64,000 nt of DNA, from assembly GCF_003105155.1 (NCBI RefSeq), contig NZ_QETK01000025.1, positions 17,673 through 81,672 of the forward strand. The letters are read 5' to 3'. The notes beneath the pieces are model-generated. The model worked only from the letters and a program-made list of their open reading frames with translations, was not told where the DNA came from and did not search any database. Positions 33,377-42,475 of this stretch are shown piece by piece. A program made the translations under genes and the position numbers. Source of the stretch: Pseudomonas sp. SDI (GTDB lineage Bacteria; Pseudomonadota; Gammaproteobacteria; Pseudomonadales; Pseudomonadaceae). Within the stretch, counting starts at the first letter, position 1, and each line of letters starts with the position of its first letter.

Positions 33377-34246
33377 TCAAGCGAACAGTTTACGCCGGGC
33401 CAGCGCCCCGCCCAAGAGCCCGCTCAGGCAACCGACCAACAGCCCGCCGACATGCGCAGCGTTGGCGATCTGGCCGAAGCCGAGCAGGCTGACCAGGCCG
33501 GACATGCACAGCACCAGCCAGATCAGCATCATCACCAGCACGCCCTTGGGCATGCGGTACACCGGGTTAGGCGCCAGCCACTGGTACAGCCAGATATGCC
33601 CGAGCAGGCCATAGAGCACCCCGGACAACCCGCCGAACAGGCTCGGCCCGCCAAACAGGTACTGGGCGACGTTCGACACCAGGCCAAACAGCAGGCTCAG
33701 GCCAAGCATGCTCAGCGCGCCCTGGCGCAGTTCGATGCGCCGGCCCAGCTCCCAGAACCACAAGCCGTTCATCGCCAGGTGGAGGATACCGAAGTGCACC
33801 AGCATCGGCGTGATCAGGCGCCACCACTGGCCATTGCCCAGGCTTTCGGCCAGCGGCGTAAAGATCAGGTAGTCGCCCTGCACACGAAAATCGAGGAAGG
33901 TCAGCCAGCTCAGGGTCTGCCAGTTGTCGCCCAGCCCGGTGAGGCCCGCGACCAGCAGGCACAGCAGCAGGATCGCTGCGGTGGCCTTGCTCGCCCGCAA
34001 CTGCCCGGCGATGCTCGGCCGGGCCGGCACGGCCGGGTCGGCGGCCGGCAGTTGGATATCGTCATTGCCCTCGGGGAAGCGCTGGTACAGCTGGCGCACG
34101 TCGTCGGCCAGCGGTTCGGACACCCACAGCACCTGCTGACCGGCCTCCTCGCTCACCCGGTGCGGCACTTGCAGGCGCCGCAGCAAGCCGACGAAGCCAC
34201 TGAGATCGACACTCAGCGGCAGGCGTAGTACTTCAACCACATTCAT
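33377..34246 (-). CDS. Rhomboid family intramembrane serine protease (GlpG-like)
   Basis: A 289-residue polytopic protease with a soluble N-terminal domain (about 1-85) and six or seven membrane helices. The catalytic serine is Ser208 in GGLSGVLYG and the histidine is His265 in NAAHVGG; the HFGILHLAMNGLWFWELG loop with its HxxxN is also present, so it should be active. Substrates are unknown; the family cuts single-pass membrane proteins. The ATG overlaps the metallophosphoesterase stop by four bases. Confidence 0.94.
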   Translation of the reverse strand: MNVVEVLRLPLSVDLSGFVGLLRRLQVPHRVSEEAGQQVLWVSEPLADDVRQLYQRFPEGNDDIQLPAADPAVPARPSIAGQLRASKATAAILLLCLLVAGLTGLGDNWQTLSWLTFLDFRVQGDYLIFTPLAESLGNGQWWRLITPMLVHFGILHLAMNGLWFWELGRRIELRQGALSMLGLSLLFGLVSNVAQYLFGGPSLFGGLSGVLYGLLGHIWLYQWLAPNPVYRMPKGVLVMMLIWLVLCMSGLVSLLGFGQIANAAHVGGLLVGCLSGLLGGALARRKLFA

Positions 34247-35214
34247 TGACTGGCCTCCGGCCGTTCCACGTCGACCCAGACGAACTTGCGCGGGTCGAGA
34301 CGGGTTTCATCATCCAGGCGATACGCCACCAGTTTTCCGTAGAGCACCGCACTGTAGTCCAGGCACGCCAGGTTGGCGCGAATCGGTGCCGGCTTGCCGC
34401 TGCGCCAGTAGTGGCCGACGAATAGCAACGGCTCGTCCTCGCCATAGCGCAGCAGGGCATTCTTCTGCGTCTTGCTCAGCGGCGCGGCGGCCACTTCGGC
34501 CGGCAGCGCGTCGGGCTGGAAGACGATGTCGCCGTAGGTCTGCGGGTCTTCTTCCCAGAACTTGGTGCGGAAGAACGCGCGGGTCAGGCCGTCGCCACCA
34601 GTCAGCGTCAGACCGTCCGGCAGGCGCATGTCGGTGCCGCGCAGCAGGCGGTTGCAGACCGTCCCGGCAAAGCTGTCGGCAATCGCCGACGCCTGGACGA
34701 AGTGCTCGTCGATGCAGCCGTCGGGGTACTGCTGGCGCAGCGGTTCGATCAGCCGCGCATCCCAGCAGGCATGCACCAGGCGGAAACGCCCGGCGTCGAT
34801 GAACAGCGGCAGTTCGTAGAACCAGCCGAGGAAGTCGTGCCAGTCGCCGGGGTGCTGGGCGAACTGGCTCAGGGTTTCGTCGATCAGCCGGGCATGCCGC
34901 GGGGTGTGCTCGCGCACGAAGGCCTTGCCGGTGCCGGGCAGCGCCGGGGTGGTCCAGCCGAGCGCGTTGTATTCATGGTTGCCCATGATGCAGTGCGCCT
35001 GGCCGGCGTCGACCATGTCGTGAACGATGTGCAGGGCCTCGCGGATCCGCGGGCCACGGTCGATGATGTCGCCAAGGAACAGCGCCTGGCGCGACGGATG
35101 GCGCCAGACGCCGGCCTGACGCTTGTAGCCGAGGGCATCGAGCAGGCGCTCCAGGGTGTGGGCACAACCGTGGACATCGCCGATCAGGTCGAAACTTCGC
35201 GCTGGATCGAGCAT
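34243..35214 (-). CDS. Metallophosphoesterase (calcineurin-like, diadenosine tetraphosphatase-like)
   Basis: A 323-residue calcineurin-fold hydrolase. Metal-binding motifs appear in order: DLIGDVHGCAHTLE (residues 9-22), FLGDIIDRGPRIRE, MGNHEYNALGW and later FVGHYW. It resembles the PrpE/ApaH side of the family, which cleave phosphoproteins or dinucleoside polyphosphates, but is longer than ApaH. The ATG at 35214 overlaps the last base of the nadK stop (TGATG), so it is translated with nadK. The physiological substrate is unknown. Confidence 0.9.
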   Translation of the reverse strand: MLDPARSFDLIGDVHGCAHTLERLLDALGYKRQAGVWRHPSRQALFLGDIIDRGPRIREALHIVHDMVDAGQAHCIMGNHEYNALGWTTPALPGTGKAFVREHTPRHARLIDETLSQFAQHPGDWHDFLGWFYELPLFIDAGRFRLVHACWDARLIEPLRQQYPDGCIDEHFVQASAIADSFAGTVCNRLLRGTDMRLPDGLTLTGGDGLTRAFFRTKFWEEDPQTYGDIVFQPDALPAEVAAAPLSKTQKNALLRYGEDEPLLFVGHYWRSGKPAPIRANLACLDYSAVLYGKLVAYRLDDETRLDPRKFVWVDVERPEASQ

Positions 35215-36104
35215 CAGTCGCCTCCACCACCCAGACGGCTGCCCCAGCCGAGCTTGGTCCGGCAGACCTCATAGTAGTTGTGGTCCAGCGGATGGATCAG
35301 GCGCAGCTTCTGCGGTTTCTTGTTCACCGTGATGGTGTCGCCGGGAGCACAGGTGAAGTGGTTCTGGCCGTCACAGGAGACCTGCGGATAGATCTGCAGG
35401 TCTTGCGAAACGACGATTTTCAGCTCGCTGTTGCCGTCGACCACAATCGGCCGACCAGACAGCGTGTGCGGGTACATCGGCACGATGACGATGGCGTCGA
35501 GCTTGGGGTGCATGATCGGTCCGCCGGCGGACAACGCGTAGGCGGTGGAGCCGGTCGGGGTGGCGACGATCAGGCCGTCGGCCTTCTGGCTGCAGACGAA
35601 CTGGCCGTCGATGTAGATCTCGAACTCGATCATCCGCGTCGACTTGCCCGGGTGCAGCACCACGTCGTTGAGCGCGTCGCCCTGGCCGATGGCTTCGCCA
35701 TGGCGGCGCACTTCGGCTTGCAGAAGGAAGCGGTTCTCGACCAGGTAGTGGCCGTCGAGCACGTCGGCGACTTTGACTTCCAGTTCGTCGGGACGGATAT
35801 CGGTGAGGAAGCCCAGGCTGCCGCGGTTGATCCCCAGTACCGGGATGTTGTGCCGGGCCAGGGCGCGGGCGGCGCCGAGCAGGCTGCCGTCGCCGCCAAC
35901 GACGATGACCATGTCGCAGACCTCGCCGAGCAGCTTGCGCGAGGAGGTTTGCAGGCCGTGGCCGGGCAGGACGTCGGCGATAGTGTCTTCGAGGATGACG
36001 TGCAGATGACGCGCCAGCAGGAATTTTTTCAGTCGGCGGATGGTATCGAGCACCTGCGAACTGCCGAGGCGACCGATGATACCGATATTGCGAAATTGCT
36101 CCAT
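35214..36104 (-). CDS. nadK: NAD kinase
   Basis: Cytoplasmic ATP-NAD kinase of 296 residues that makes NADP. The catalytic GGDGSLLGAAR is at 70-80 with the preceding VCDMVIVVGG, the conserved NRG-x-LGFLTD and the ATPTGSTAYALSAGGPI ligand site. The ATG at 36104 has AGGAG five bases upstream; an upstream extension in the same frame runs back over the divergent DUF1853 gene and is rejected. It is the first gene of the nadK-phosphoesterase-rhomboid run. Confidence 0.96.
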   Translation of the reverse strand: MEQFRNIGIIGRLGSSQVLDTIRRLKKFLLARHLHVILEDTIADVLPGHGLQTSSRKLLGEVCDMVIVVGGDGSLLGAARALARHNIPVLGINRGSLGFLTDIRPDELEVKVADVLDGHYLVENRFLLQAEVRRHGEAIGQGDALNDVVLHPGKSTRMIEFEIYIDGQFVCSQKADGLIVATPTGSTAYALSAGGPIMHPKLDAIVIVPMYPHTLSGRPIVVDGNSELKIVVSQDLQIYPQVSCDGQNHFTCAPGDTITVNKKPQKLRLIHPLDHNYYEVCRTKLGWGSRLGGGGD

Positions 36105-36238
36105 GGGGCTCCTGCGAGGCTCTGCGGCGGTAAAAAGGCGATCTGCGCCAAAGTGTTCGATTATGGGCGAAAGGGCCGGGCAGCGGCAAACGACGGTTTT
36201 TTCCGCGGGCGCGAAGGCATCGGGGCTATGCTCGCAGG

Positions 36239-37183
36239 ATGAATCCGTTCCCCAGCCTTGCCGCCCTGCCCCGCCAGTTGCGCCAACCCTCGGTGCGCGA
36301 CCTGGCGTGGGTGCTGGTGGCGCCGCCGCTGCTGGCGCTAACGCCATGGCCGCAGCGCCATCCATTGGCCGCCAGCGACTGGGTGGCGGCGCCGGAACAG
36401 CTGCGCGACTGGCTACTGGCGCTGGACCGCGACGCCCAGCCGCTGCTGGACTGGCTGGCGCGTTCGGCCAGCCGGCGCCTGGGTTTGTATTACGAGCGGC
36501 TGTGGCAGTTTGCCTTGCAGCAGGCACCGGGGGTGGAATTGCTCGCGGCCAACCTGCCGATTCGCCAAGGCGGGCACACCCTGGGCGAGCTGGACATGCT
36601 GCTGCGCGACCGTGAAGGGGTGCATCACCAGGAGCTGGCGATCAAGCTGTACCTGGGGCCGGCGGCCGGCGACGGCAGCGATGCGGCACGCTGGCTGGGG
36701 CCCGGCTGCCATGACCGGCTGGAACGCAAGCTGGCGCACCTGAGCGGGCATCAGTTGCCGATGTCGGCGCGGGCCGAGAGTCGCACGGCCCTGACGGCGC
36801 TGTCGATCACGACGCTCTCTGCGCAATTGTGGATGGGCGGGTATCTGCTCTACCCGTGGCCGGGGCAGGCGTTGTCGCCGCAGGGCGCACACCCGGGGCA
36901 TTTGCGTGGGCGCTGGGTGTATCAGCGCGACTGGCCGGCGTTTGTTGCCCTGGCTGGGCCGGGGCGCTGGCAGTTGCTGCCACGCAGTGCCTGGCTGGCA
37001 CCGGCTCGCTATACAGCGCAGGCTACCTGGCGGAACGGGCAACTGGAGGAATGGCGACAGGCGCTCGATCCGCTGGCGCCGGCGCAGTTGCTGGTGCGCC
37101 TGGTGGAGGATGACGATGGCGACTGGCAGGAGCTGGAGCGGGTGTTTCTGGTGTCGGACAGATGGCCTGATCTTCCCAGCTGA
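36239..37183 (+). CDS. DUF1853 family protein
   Basis: A 314-residue cytoplasmic protein of DUF1853, with the family segments SASRRLGLYYERLWQFALQ and NLPIRQGGHTLGELDMLLRD, then HQELAIKLYLG. The pattern of acidic and lysine residues (ELDMLL ... ELAIKLY) recalls a PD-(D/E)xK nuclease core, which is inference only. It is divergent from nadK with a 134-bp gap. Function unknown. Confidence 0.85.
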   Translation: MNPFPSLAALPRQLRQPSVRDLAWVLVAPPLLALTPWPQRHPLAASDWVAAPEQLRDWLLALDRDAQPLLDWLARSASRRLGLYYERLWQFALQQAPGVELLAANLPIRQGGHTLGELDMLLRDREGVHHQELAIKLYLGPAAGDGSDAARWLGPGCHDRLERKLAHLSGHQLPMSARAESRTALTALSITTLSAQLWMGGYLLYPWPGQALSPQGAHPGHLRGRWVYQRDWPAFVALAGPGRWQLLPRSAWLAPARYTAQATWRNGQLEEWRQALDPLAPAQLLVRLVEDDDGDWQELERVFLVSDRWPDLPS

Positions 37184-37270
37184 AGCTGTTTATGCTGCAT
37201 GAGGCACCTCTGCAGGCACTGACTCCCCAGGGGGAGCCGACACGCCTCTGTGGACGCTGACACCCTTCTG

Positions 37271-37405
37271 TGGCCGGCCTTGCCGGCGATGCGCTTGATC
37301 TTTTGTGTGTTTATCCATTTTGGTGGGTGCGGCTGCCCTCCAGAATGGAGATGCCCACCGAGACCCAAGCCCAAGCCAAAAAATCAGAAGCATCACCGGC
37401 AAAGC
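37271..37405. repeat. Pair of GCCGGC REP-like half elements in a gene-free gap
   Basis: GGCCTTGCCGGCGATGC (about 37276-37292) and the inverse GCATCACCGGCAAAGCC (about 37390-37406) face each other across some 100 bp of A+T-richer sequence. They are related to the inverted repeat at 23155-23193. The remainder of the 37184-37446 gap holds no gene that I can support. Confidence 0.55.
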
Positions 37406-37446
37406 CCGCTCACACTGGGATACCTGCTCCTTCAGATGAGAACCAG

Positions 37447-38733
37447 CTACCCCACCGTCAACCGGACGGCCAGCGCCGCCAACGTCACCAGCAACACCGG
37501 CACGGTCAACACCACCCCCACCCTGAAGTAATACCCCCAGCCAATCTTCACCCCCTTGCGCTCCAGCACATGCAGCCACAACAGTGTCGCCAGGCTGCCA
37601 ATCGGGGTGATCTTCGGCCCCAGGTCGCTGCCGATCACGTTGGCATAGATCATCGCCTCCTTCACCACCCCGCTGGCCTGGCTGGCATCGATCGACAGCG
37701 CCCCGATCAACACCGTCGGCAGGTTGTTCATGATCGACGACAGCAACGCCGTCAGCAGCCCAGTACCAAACGTCGCGCCCCACACCCCGCCAGCGGCGAA
37801 CCCCTCCAGCCAGCCGGCCAGATAGCCGGTCAAGCCGGCATTGCGCAGCCCATAAACCACCAGGTACATGCCCAGCGAAAACACCACGATGTGCCACGGC
37901 GCTTCCTTAAGCACCCGCCGCGTGGCGATCGTGTGCCCGCGCGCCGCCACCGCCAGCAACACCGCGGCACACACCGCCGAAATCGCACTGATCGGTATCC
38001 CCAGCGGCTCCAGGGCAAAGCAGCCCAGCAAGAGAATCGCCAACACCAGCCAACCGGCGACAAAGGTCGCCGGATCGACGATCACGCTGCGCGGGCGGTC
38101 CAGTTGCAGCGGGTCGTAGTCGGCCGGAATATCCTTGCGGAAGTACCACAACAGCACCGCCAGGGTCGCCGCCACACTCACCAGGTTCACCGGCACCATC
38201 ACCGCCGCATAGCGGTTGAAACCAATGCCGAAGAAGTCCGCAGACACAATGTTGACCAGGTTCGACACCACCAACGGCAGGCTCGCGGTGTCGGCAATGA
38301 ACCCGGCGGCCATGACGAAAGCCAGGGTCGCCGCCGGCGAGAAACGCAGCGCCAGCAGCATCGCCATCACGATCGGCGTGAGGATCAGCGCCGCGCCGTC
38401 GTTGGCGAACAGCGCCGAGACCAACGCCCCCAGCAGCACGATGAAGGCAAACAGACGCCGCCCGCTGCCGCGTCCCCAGCGCGCCACATGCAACGCCGCC
38501 CAGGCGAAGAAGCCCGCCGCATCGAGCAGCAGGCTGATGATGATCAGCGCGATGAACGTGCCGGTGGCGTTCCAGATGATCTGCCAGACCACCGGAATAT
38601 CGCTCCACTGCACCACCCCGCCAAGCAGCGCCAGACCGGCACCCAGTACCGCGCTCCAGCCTACGCCCAGGCCCTTGGGCTGCCAGATCACCAGGGTTAT
38701 GGTCAGCAGAAAGATCAATGACGCCATCAGCAT
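37447..38733 (-). CDS. arsB: ArsB-family arsenite/antimonite efflux permease
   Basis: A 428-residue inner-membrane transporter of the ArsB branch of the ion transporter superfamily, with 11-12 hydrophobic segments. Recognisable are VVQWSDIPVVWQIIWNATGTF, LVSALFANDGAALILTPIV and the later SSIMNNLPTVLIGAL, the two ANDGAALILTP/NNLPTVL half-motifs of the family. ArsB acts as an arsenite/H+ antiporter. No arsR, arsC or arsH is adjacent, so it is an orphan copy or has another anion substrate. The ATG at 38733 or the ATG two codons later at 38727 could be the start. Confidence 0.9.
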   Translation of the reverse strand: MLMASLIFLLTITLVIWQPKGLGVGWSAVLGAGLALLGGVVQWSDIPVVWQIIWNATGTFIALIIISLLLDAAGFFAWAALHVARWGRGSGRRLFAFIVLLGALVSALFANDGAALILTPIVMAMLLALRFSPAATLAFVMAAGFIADTASLPLVVSNLVNIVSADFFGIGFNRYAAVMVPVNLVSVAATLAVLLWYFRKDIPADYDPLQLDRPRSVIVDPATFVAGWLVLAILLLGCFALEPLGIPISAISAVCAAVLLAVAARGHTIATRRVLKEAPWHIVVFSLGMYLVVYGLRNAGLTGYLAGWLEGFAAGGVWGATFGTGLLTALLSSIMNNLPTVLIGALSIDASQASGVVKEAMIYANVIGSDLGPKITPIGSLATLLWLHVLERKGVKIGWGYYFRVGVVLTVPVLLVTLAALAVRLTVG

Positions 38734-38894
38734 GGAACGGAAACCTTGCGTAGAAATGAAGAGAAACCGCGGATTCTAGCGACTCTCGGTTTTTTTTGAC
38801 GCATCGCAGGTGTAACAATGCCAGCAACGATTAGAGTTAACCCCAGCGCCAGCAAGAGCGTACCGCCACCGACCTGAAGAAGAGGACTACCCCG

Positions 38895-39443
38895 ATGCCC
38901 CTGACCAATACCCAGGCCCGCTATGGCAGCCTGTCGATTGCCCTGCACTGGCTGATGCTGATCCTGATGATCGCGGTATATGCCTGCATCGAATTTCGCG
39001 GGATCTTCCCCAAGGACAGCGCCGAGCGCGACCTGATGAAGAGCCTGCACTTCATGCTCGGCCTGAGCGTGTTTGTGCTGGTCTGGTTGCGCGTGGTGCT
39101 GCGTGTCGCCCACCCGACCCCGCGCATCGAACCAACACCACCGACCTGGCAGACCGGCCTGGCCCACTTGATGCACCTGGCCCTGTACCTGCTGATGATC
39201 GGCATGCCACTGGCCGGCTGGGTGATCCTCAGTGCCGCCGACAAGCCGATTCCGTTCTACGGCCTGGATCTACCGGCACTGGTGGCGCCGGACAAGGACC
39301 TGGCCAAGCTGGTCAAGGAATGGCACGAATGGTTCGGCGCGCTGGGTTACTGGCTGATCGGCCTGCATGCGCTGGCCGGGCTGTATCACCACTATGTGGT
39401 GCGCGATAACACCTTGCTGCGCATGCTGCCCAAGGGCGATTAA
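38895..39443 (+). CDS. Cytochrome b561 family protein
   Basis: A 182-residue four-helix di-haem cytochrome. The haem-ligand histidines are visible in the first helix (SIALHWLMLILM), second (KSLHFMLGL), and fourth (YWLIGLHALAGLYHHY). It belongs to the bacterial b561 (YodB/CybB) group that moves electrons between the quinone pool and periplasmic acceptors. The ATG at 38895 follows AGAGGA. Its stop overlaps the stop of the convergent deaminase gene by four bases. Confidence 0.93.
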   Translation: MPLTNTQARYGSLSIALHWLMLILMIAVYACIEFRGIFPKDSAERDLMKSLHFMLGLSVFVLVWLRVVLRVAHPTPRIEPTPPTWQTGLAHLMHLALYLLMIGMPLAGWVILSAADKPIPFYGLDLPALVAPDKDLAKLVKEWHEWFGALGYWLIGLHALAGLYHHYVVRDNTLLRMLPKGD

Positions 39444-40345
39444 GCGAAACCGCGACGGCCCTGCAGACCGCCCGTGTGCAGGAAGATCAGGCGGGTGCCG
39501 GCGGCAAATGCGCCGGCCTCGACCTGATCGCGCAAGGCCAGCAGGGCCTTGCCGGTGTACACCGGTTCGAGCGGCAGAGCGGATTCGGCTTCGCATTCGG
39601 CGATAAACCGCAGCAGCGACTCGTCGACCTTGGCAAAGCCGCCACGGCAGGCGTCGTACAGCCTGTAGGCGGCGCCCGCCGGCCCCACCAGCGCTTCCAC
39701 CGTCGGCGCCACGCCATGGTCGGCCGGCACGGCCAGCGCGCCATAAACCGGGTGCGCGCCCTGCTCGGCCAGTACCAGGCCGGCCAGCGTCGTGCCGCTC
39801 CCGGCAGCCAGCCACCAGCCATGGTAATCGTCCCAGCCCAACGCCGAGCGTTGCGCCCGGGCCTGGGCGACGATCTGCGCGCAACCTTGTGCACCGAGTA
39901 CGCCGCCACCGCCTTCGGGCACGCACTGCCAGTGGGGATAGCGCGCCTGCCAGGGCGCCCAGAAATCGGCGCGATGACGCGCGCGGTAGCCGGCGTAACC
40001 GAGCCAGTGCAGGTGCATGCCGAAGGCTTGCAGGTCGCGCACGGTCGGAGTGTCCTGCGGCTGGCCGCGCAGCAGGCCGGCCGTGGCAAACCCGAAGCGT
40101 TTGCCGGCGGCCGCCAGCGCGTGCAGATGATTGGACCAGGCTCCGCCCAGGCTGATGATGCCAGGGGCCGCATTGGCGTAGGCCAGGTTCAGGTGTTCGA
40201 GGAGTTTGAAGGCCTTGTTGCCGCTGATCAGCGGATCGATCAGGTCCAGGCGCAGCACCGCCACGTCGATGCCGGCACGGCTTAGCCAACTGAGCTGCAG
40301 GGGTTGCAGGGGGGCTTGAGGGAAGGCGCGAACGTCGTGGAGCAT
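39440..40345 (-). CDS. PLP-dependent enzyme, ACC deaminase/D-cysteine desulfhydrase-like
   Basis: A 301-residue fold-type II PLP enzyme. The start of the catalytic domain shows RLDLIDPLISGNKAFKLLEH, where the SGNK lysine forms the PLP aldimine, then GGAWSNHLHALAAAG, the phosphate and substrate loop, and late HTGGLQGRRG. This matches the DcyD/ACC-deaminase-like group. True ACC deaminase cannot be claimed; D-cysteine or another D-amino acid is at least as likely. The ATG at 40345 is preferred over a GTG six codons upstream. It overlaps cytochrome b561 tail to tail. Confidence 0.88.
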   Translation of the reverse strand: MLHDVRAFPQAPLQPLQLSWLSRAGIDVAVLRLDLIDPLISGNKAFKLLEHLNLAYANAAPGIISLGGAWSNHLHALAAAGKRFGFATAGLLRGQPQDTPTVRDLQAFGMHLHWLGYAGYRARHRADFWAPWQARYPHWQCVPEGGGGVLGAQGCAQIVAQARAQRSALGWDDYHGWWLAAGSGTTLAGLVLAEQGAHPVYGALAVPADHGVAPTVEALVGPAGAAYRLYDACRGGFAKVDESLLRFIAECEAESALPLEPVYTGKALLALRDQVEAGAFAAGTRLIFLHTGGLQGRRGFA

Positions 40346-40396
40346 GGGCTGGGCTCTGGCCACAATTGAACTGCAATTCTATCAGCCGCCAAAAGC

Positions 40397-40421
40397 ATCG
40401 CGGGACGACTCGTCCCGCGAT
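40397..40421. repeat. Compact REP palindrome
   Basis: ATCGCGGGACGA joined directly to CTCGTCCCGCGAT makes a 25-bp near-perfect palindrome. It contains the outer halves of the two arms seen in the other REP pairs, with the intervening AGCCCGC parts and loop removed, so it looks like a deletion product of a full pair. It lies between the deaminase start and the end of fadH. Confidence 0.75.
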
Positions 40422-40438
40422 AAGCCCCGACCTGCCGC

Positions 40439-42475
40439 TTACAACTCAGCGGCCAGACGCGAGCCCTGGTTGATCGCCCGCTTCGCATCCAGCTCGGCTG
40501 CGACATCCGCACCACCGATCAGGTGCACCGACTGCCCCGCCGCCAGCAAGCCTTCCTGCAGCTCACGCAGTGGATCCTGACCGGCACAGATCACCACATT
40601 ATCCACTGGCAGTACCTGCGGCTCGCCCTCGGCGATGCGGATATGCAGGCCCTGATCGTCGACGTTGAGGTACTCGACGCTGTTGAGCATCTGCACCTGC
40701 TTGTTCTTCAGCCCGGTACGGTGAATCCAGCCGGTGGTCTTGCCCAGGCCATCGCCCACCTTGGTTTTCTTGCGCTGCAAGAGGAACACCTGACGCGCCG
40801 GGGCCTGTGGCTCGGCCTTGATCCCTGCCACCCCGCCGCGCGCCTTCAGGTCGCTGTCGATCCCCCACTCCTTCCAGAACGCCTCGCGGTCCTGGCTGGT
40901 GGCCACGCCCTGGTGCACGAGGAACTCGGACACATCGAAACCGATGCCGCCGGCGCCGATCACCGCCACCTTCTGCCCCACCGGCTTGCGCTGCAACAGC
41001 ACATCCAGGTAGCTCAGCACCTTGCTATGGGCGATCCCCGGAATGGTCGGCAGACGCGGCGCAATACCGGTCGCCAGGATGATCTCGTCGTAGCGGCCCT
41101 CGACCAATTGCGCGACATCCACCCGCGTGTTCAGGCACACCTCGACACCGCTGGTCTGCAACTTGCGCTTGAAGTAGCGCAGGGTCTCGTAGAACTCTTC
41201 CTTGCCCGGCACCCGCTTGGCCACGTTGAACTGGCCACCGATCTCGGCCGCCGAATCGAACAGGGTCACCGCATGGCCACGCTCGGCCGCCACCGTGGCC
41301 GCCGCCAGCCCAGCCGGGCCGGCACCGACCACGGCAATGCGCTTGACCTGGGTCACCGGCAGGTAATTCAGCTCGGTTTCATGGCAGGCGCGCGGGTTGA
41401 CCAGGCAACTGGTCAGCTTGCCGCCGAAGGTGTGGTCGAGGCAGGCCTGGTTGCAGCCGATGCAGGTGTTGATCTCGTCGCCACGCCCGGCGGCAGCCTT
41501 GTTGACGAAGTCCGGGTCGGCGAGGAACGGCCGCGCCATCGACACCATGTCGGCATCGCCCTCGGCGAGAATCTGTTCGGCCACTTCCGGGGTGTTGATC
41601 CGGTTGGTGGTGATCAGCGGAATGCTCACTGCGCCCCGCAGCTTGGCCGTGACCTTGCTGAACGCCGCCCGCGGCACCTTGGTGGCAATGGTCGGGATCC
41701 GCGCTTCGTGCCAGCCGATACCGGTGTTGATGAGGGTCGCGCCGGCCTTCTCGATGGCCTGGGCCAATTGCACGATCTCTTCCCAGTTGCTGCCGCCCTC
41801 GACCAGGTCGAGCATCGACAGGCGGAAGATGATGATGAAGTTAGGCCCGACCGCCTCACGCACCCGCGAGACGATCGCCACGGCCAGACGCATGCGGTTC
41901 TCGTAGCTGCCACCCCAGCGGTCGGTCCGGTGGTTGGTGTGCGCGGCAAGGAACTGGTTGATGAAGTAGCCTTCCGACCCCATGATCTCGACGCCATCGT
42001 AGCCGGCACTTTGCGCCAGTTGCGAGCAGGTGACGAAGTCCTGGATCTGCTTCTCGATGCCCTCTTCGTCCAGTTCACGCGGCTTGAACGGGTTGATCGG
42101 CGCCTGAATGGCGCTTGGCGCCACCGATTTCGGGCTGTAGGCATAGCGCCCGGCGTGGAGGATCTGCATGCAGATCTTGCCACCGGCCTCGTGCACCGCC
42201 TGGGTGACGATCCGGTGTTTTTCCGCTTCTTCCGCAGTGCTCAGCTTGGCCGCACCGGAGTACACCCCGCCTTCCACGTTCGGGCCAATGCCGCCGGTGA
42301 CCATCAGGCCGACGCCGCCACGGGCACGTTCGGCGAAATACGCCGCCATGCGCTCGAAGCCACCCGGCTTCTCCTCCAGGCCGGTGTGCATCGATCCCAT
42401 CAGGGTGCGGTTGCGCAAGGTGGTGAAGCCCAGGTCCAGCGGGGCGAGCAGGTGTGGGTAGTGAGCGGCGGTCAT
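40439..42475 (-). CDS. fadH: 2,4-dienoyl-CoA reductase (NADPH)
   Basis: A 678-residue flavo-iron-sulfur enzyme that reduces 2,4-dienoyl-CoA during breakdown of unsaturated fatty acids. The N-terminal TIM barrel (Old Yellow Enzyme type) begins LLAPLDLGFTTLRNRTLMGS and includes GYDGVEIMGSEGYFINQFL; the 4Fe-4S cysteines are in CIGCNQACLDHTF and TSCLVNP (about 335-357); the C-terminal half has the FAD/NADPH folds VVGAGPAGLAAA and VIGAGGIGFDV. The ATG at 42475 has GGAG upstream. It is transcribed alone. Confidence 0.96.
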   Translation of the reverse strand: MTAAHYPHLLAPLDLGFTTLRNRTLMGSMHTGLEEKPGGFERMAAYFAERARGGVGLMVTGGIGPNVEGGVYSGAAKLSTAEEAEKHRIVTQAVHEAGGKICMQILHAGRYAYSPKSVAPSAIQAPINPFKPRELDEEGIEKQIQDFVTCSQLAQSAGYDGVEIMGSEGYFINQFLAAHTNHRTDRWGGSYENRMRLAVAIVSRVREAVGPNFIIIFRLSMLDLVEGGSNWEEIVQLAQAIEKAGATLINTGIGWHEARIPTIATKVPRAAFSKVTAKLRGAVSIPLITTNRINTPEVAEQILAEGDADMVSMARPFLADPDFVNKAAAGRGDEINTCIGCNQACLDHTFGGKLTSCLVNPRACHETELNYLPVTQVKRIAVVGAGPAGLAAATVAAERGHAVTLFDSAAEIGGQFNVAKRVPGKEEFYETLRYFKRKLQTSGVEVCLNTRVDVAQLVEGRYDEIILATGIAPRLPTIPGIAHSKVLSYLDVLLQRKPVGQKVAVIGAGGIGFDVSEFLVHQGVATSQDREAFWKEWGIDSDLKARGGVAGIKAEPQAPARQVFLLQRKKTKVGDGLGKTTGWIHRTGLKNKQVQMLNSVEYLNVDDQGLHIRIAEGEPQVLPVDNVVICAGQDPLRELQEGLLAAGQSVHLIGGADVAAELDAKRAINQGSRLAAEL

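Noticed and set aside
35214..36527. Long NadK with 141 extra N-terminal residues
   Set aside because: The extension overlaps the divergent DUF1853 gene, and a strong AGGAG lies five bases before the ATG at 36104.
39440..40345. Calling this gene acdS (ACC deaminase)
   Set aside because: The sequence shows only the broader fold-type II group; residues that distinguish true ACC deaminase cannot be assigned with confidence.
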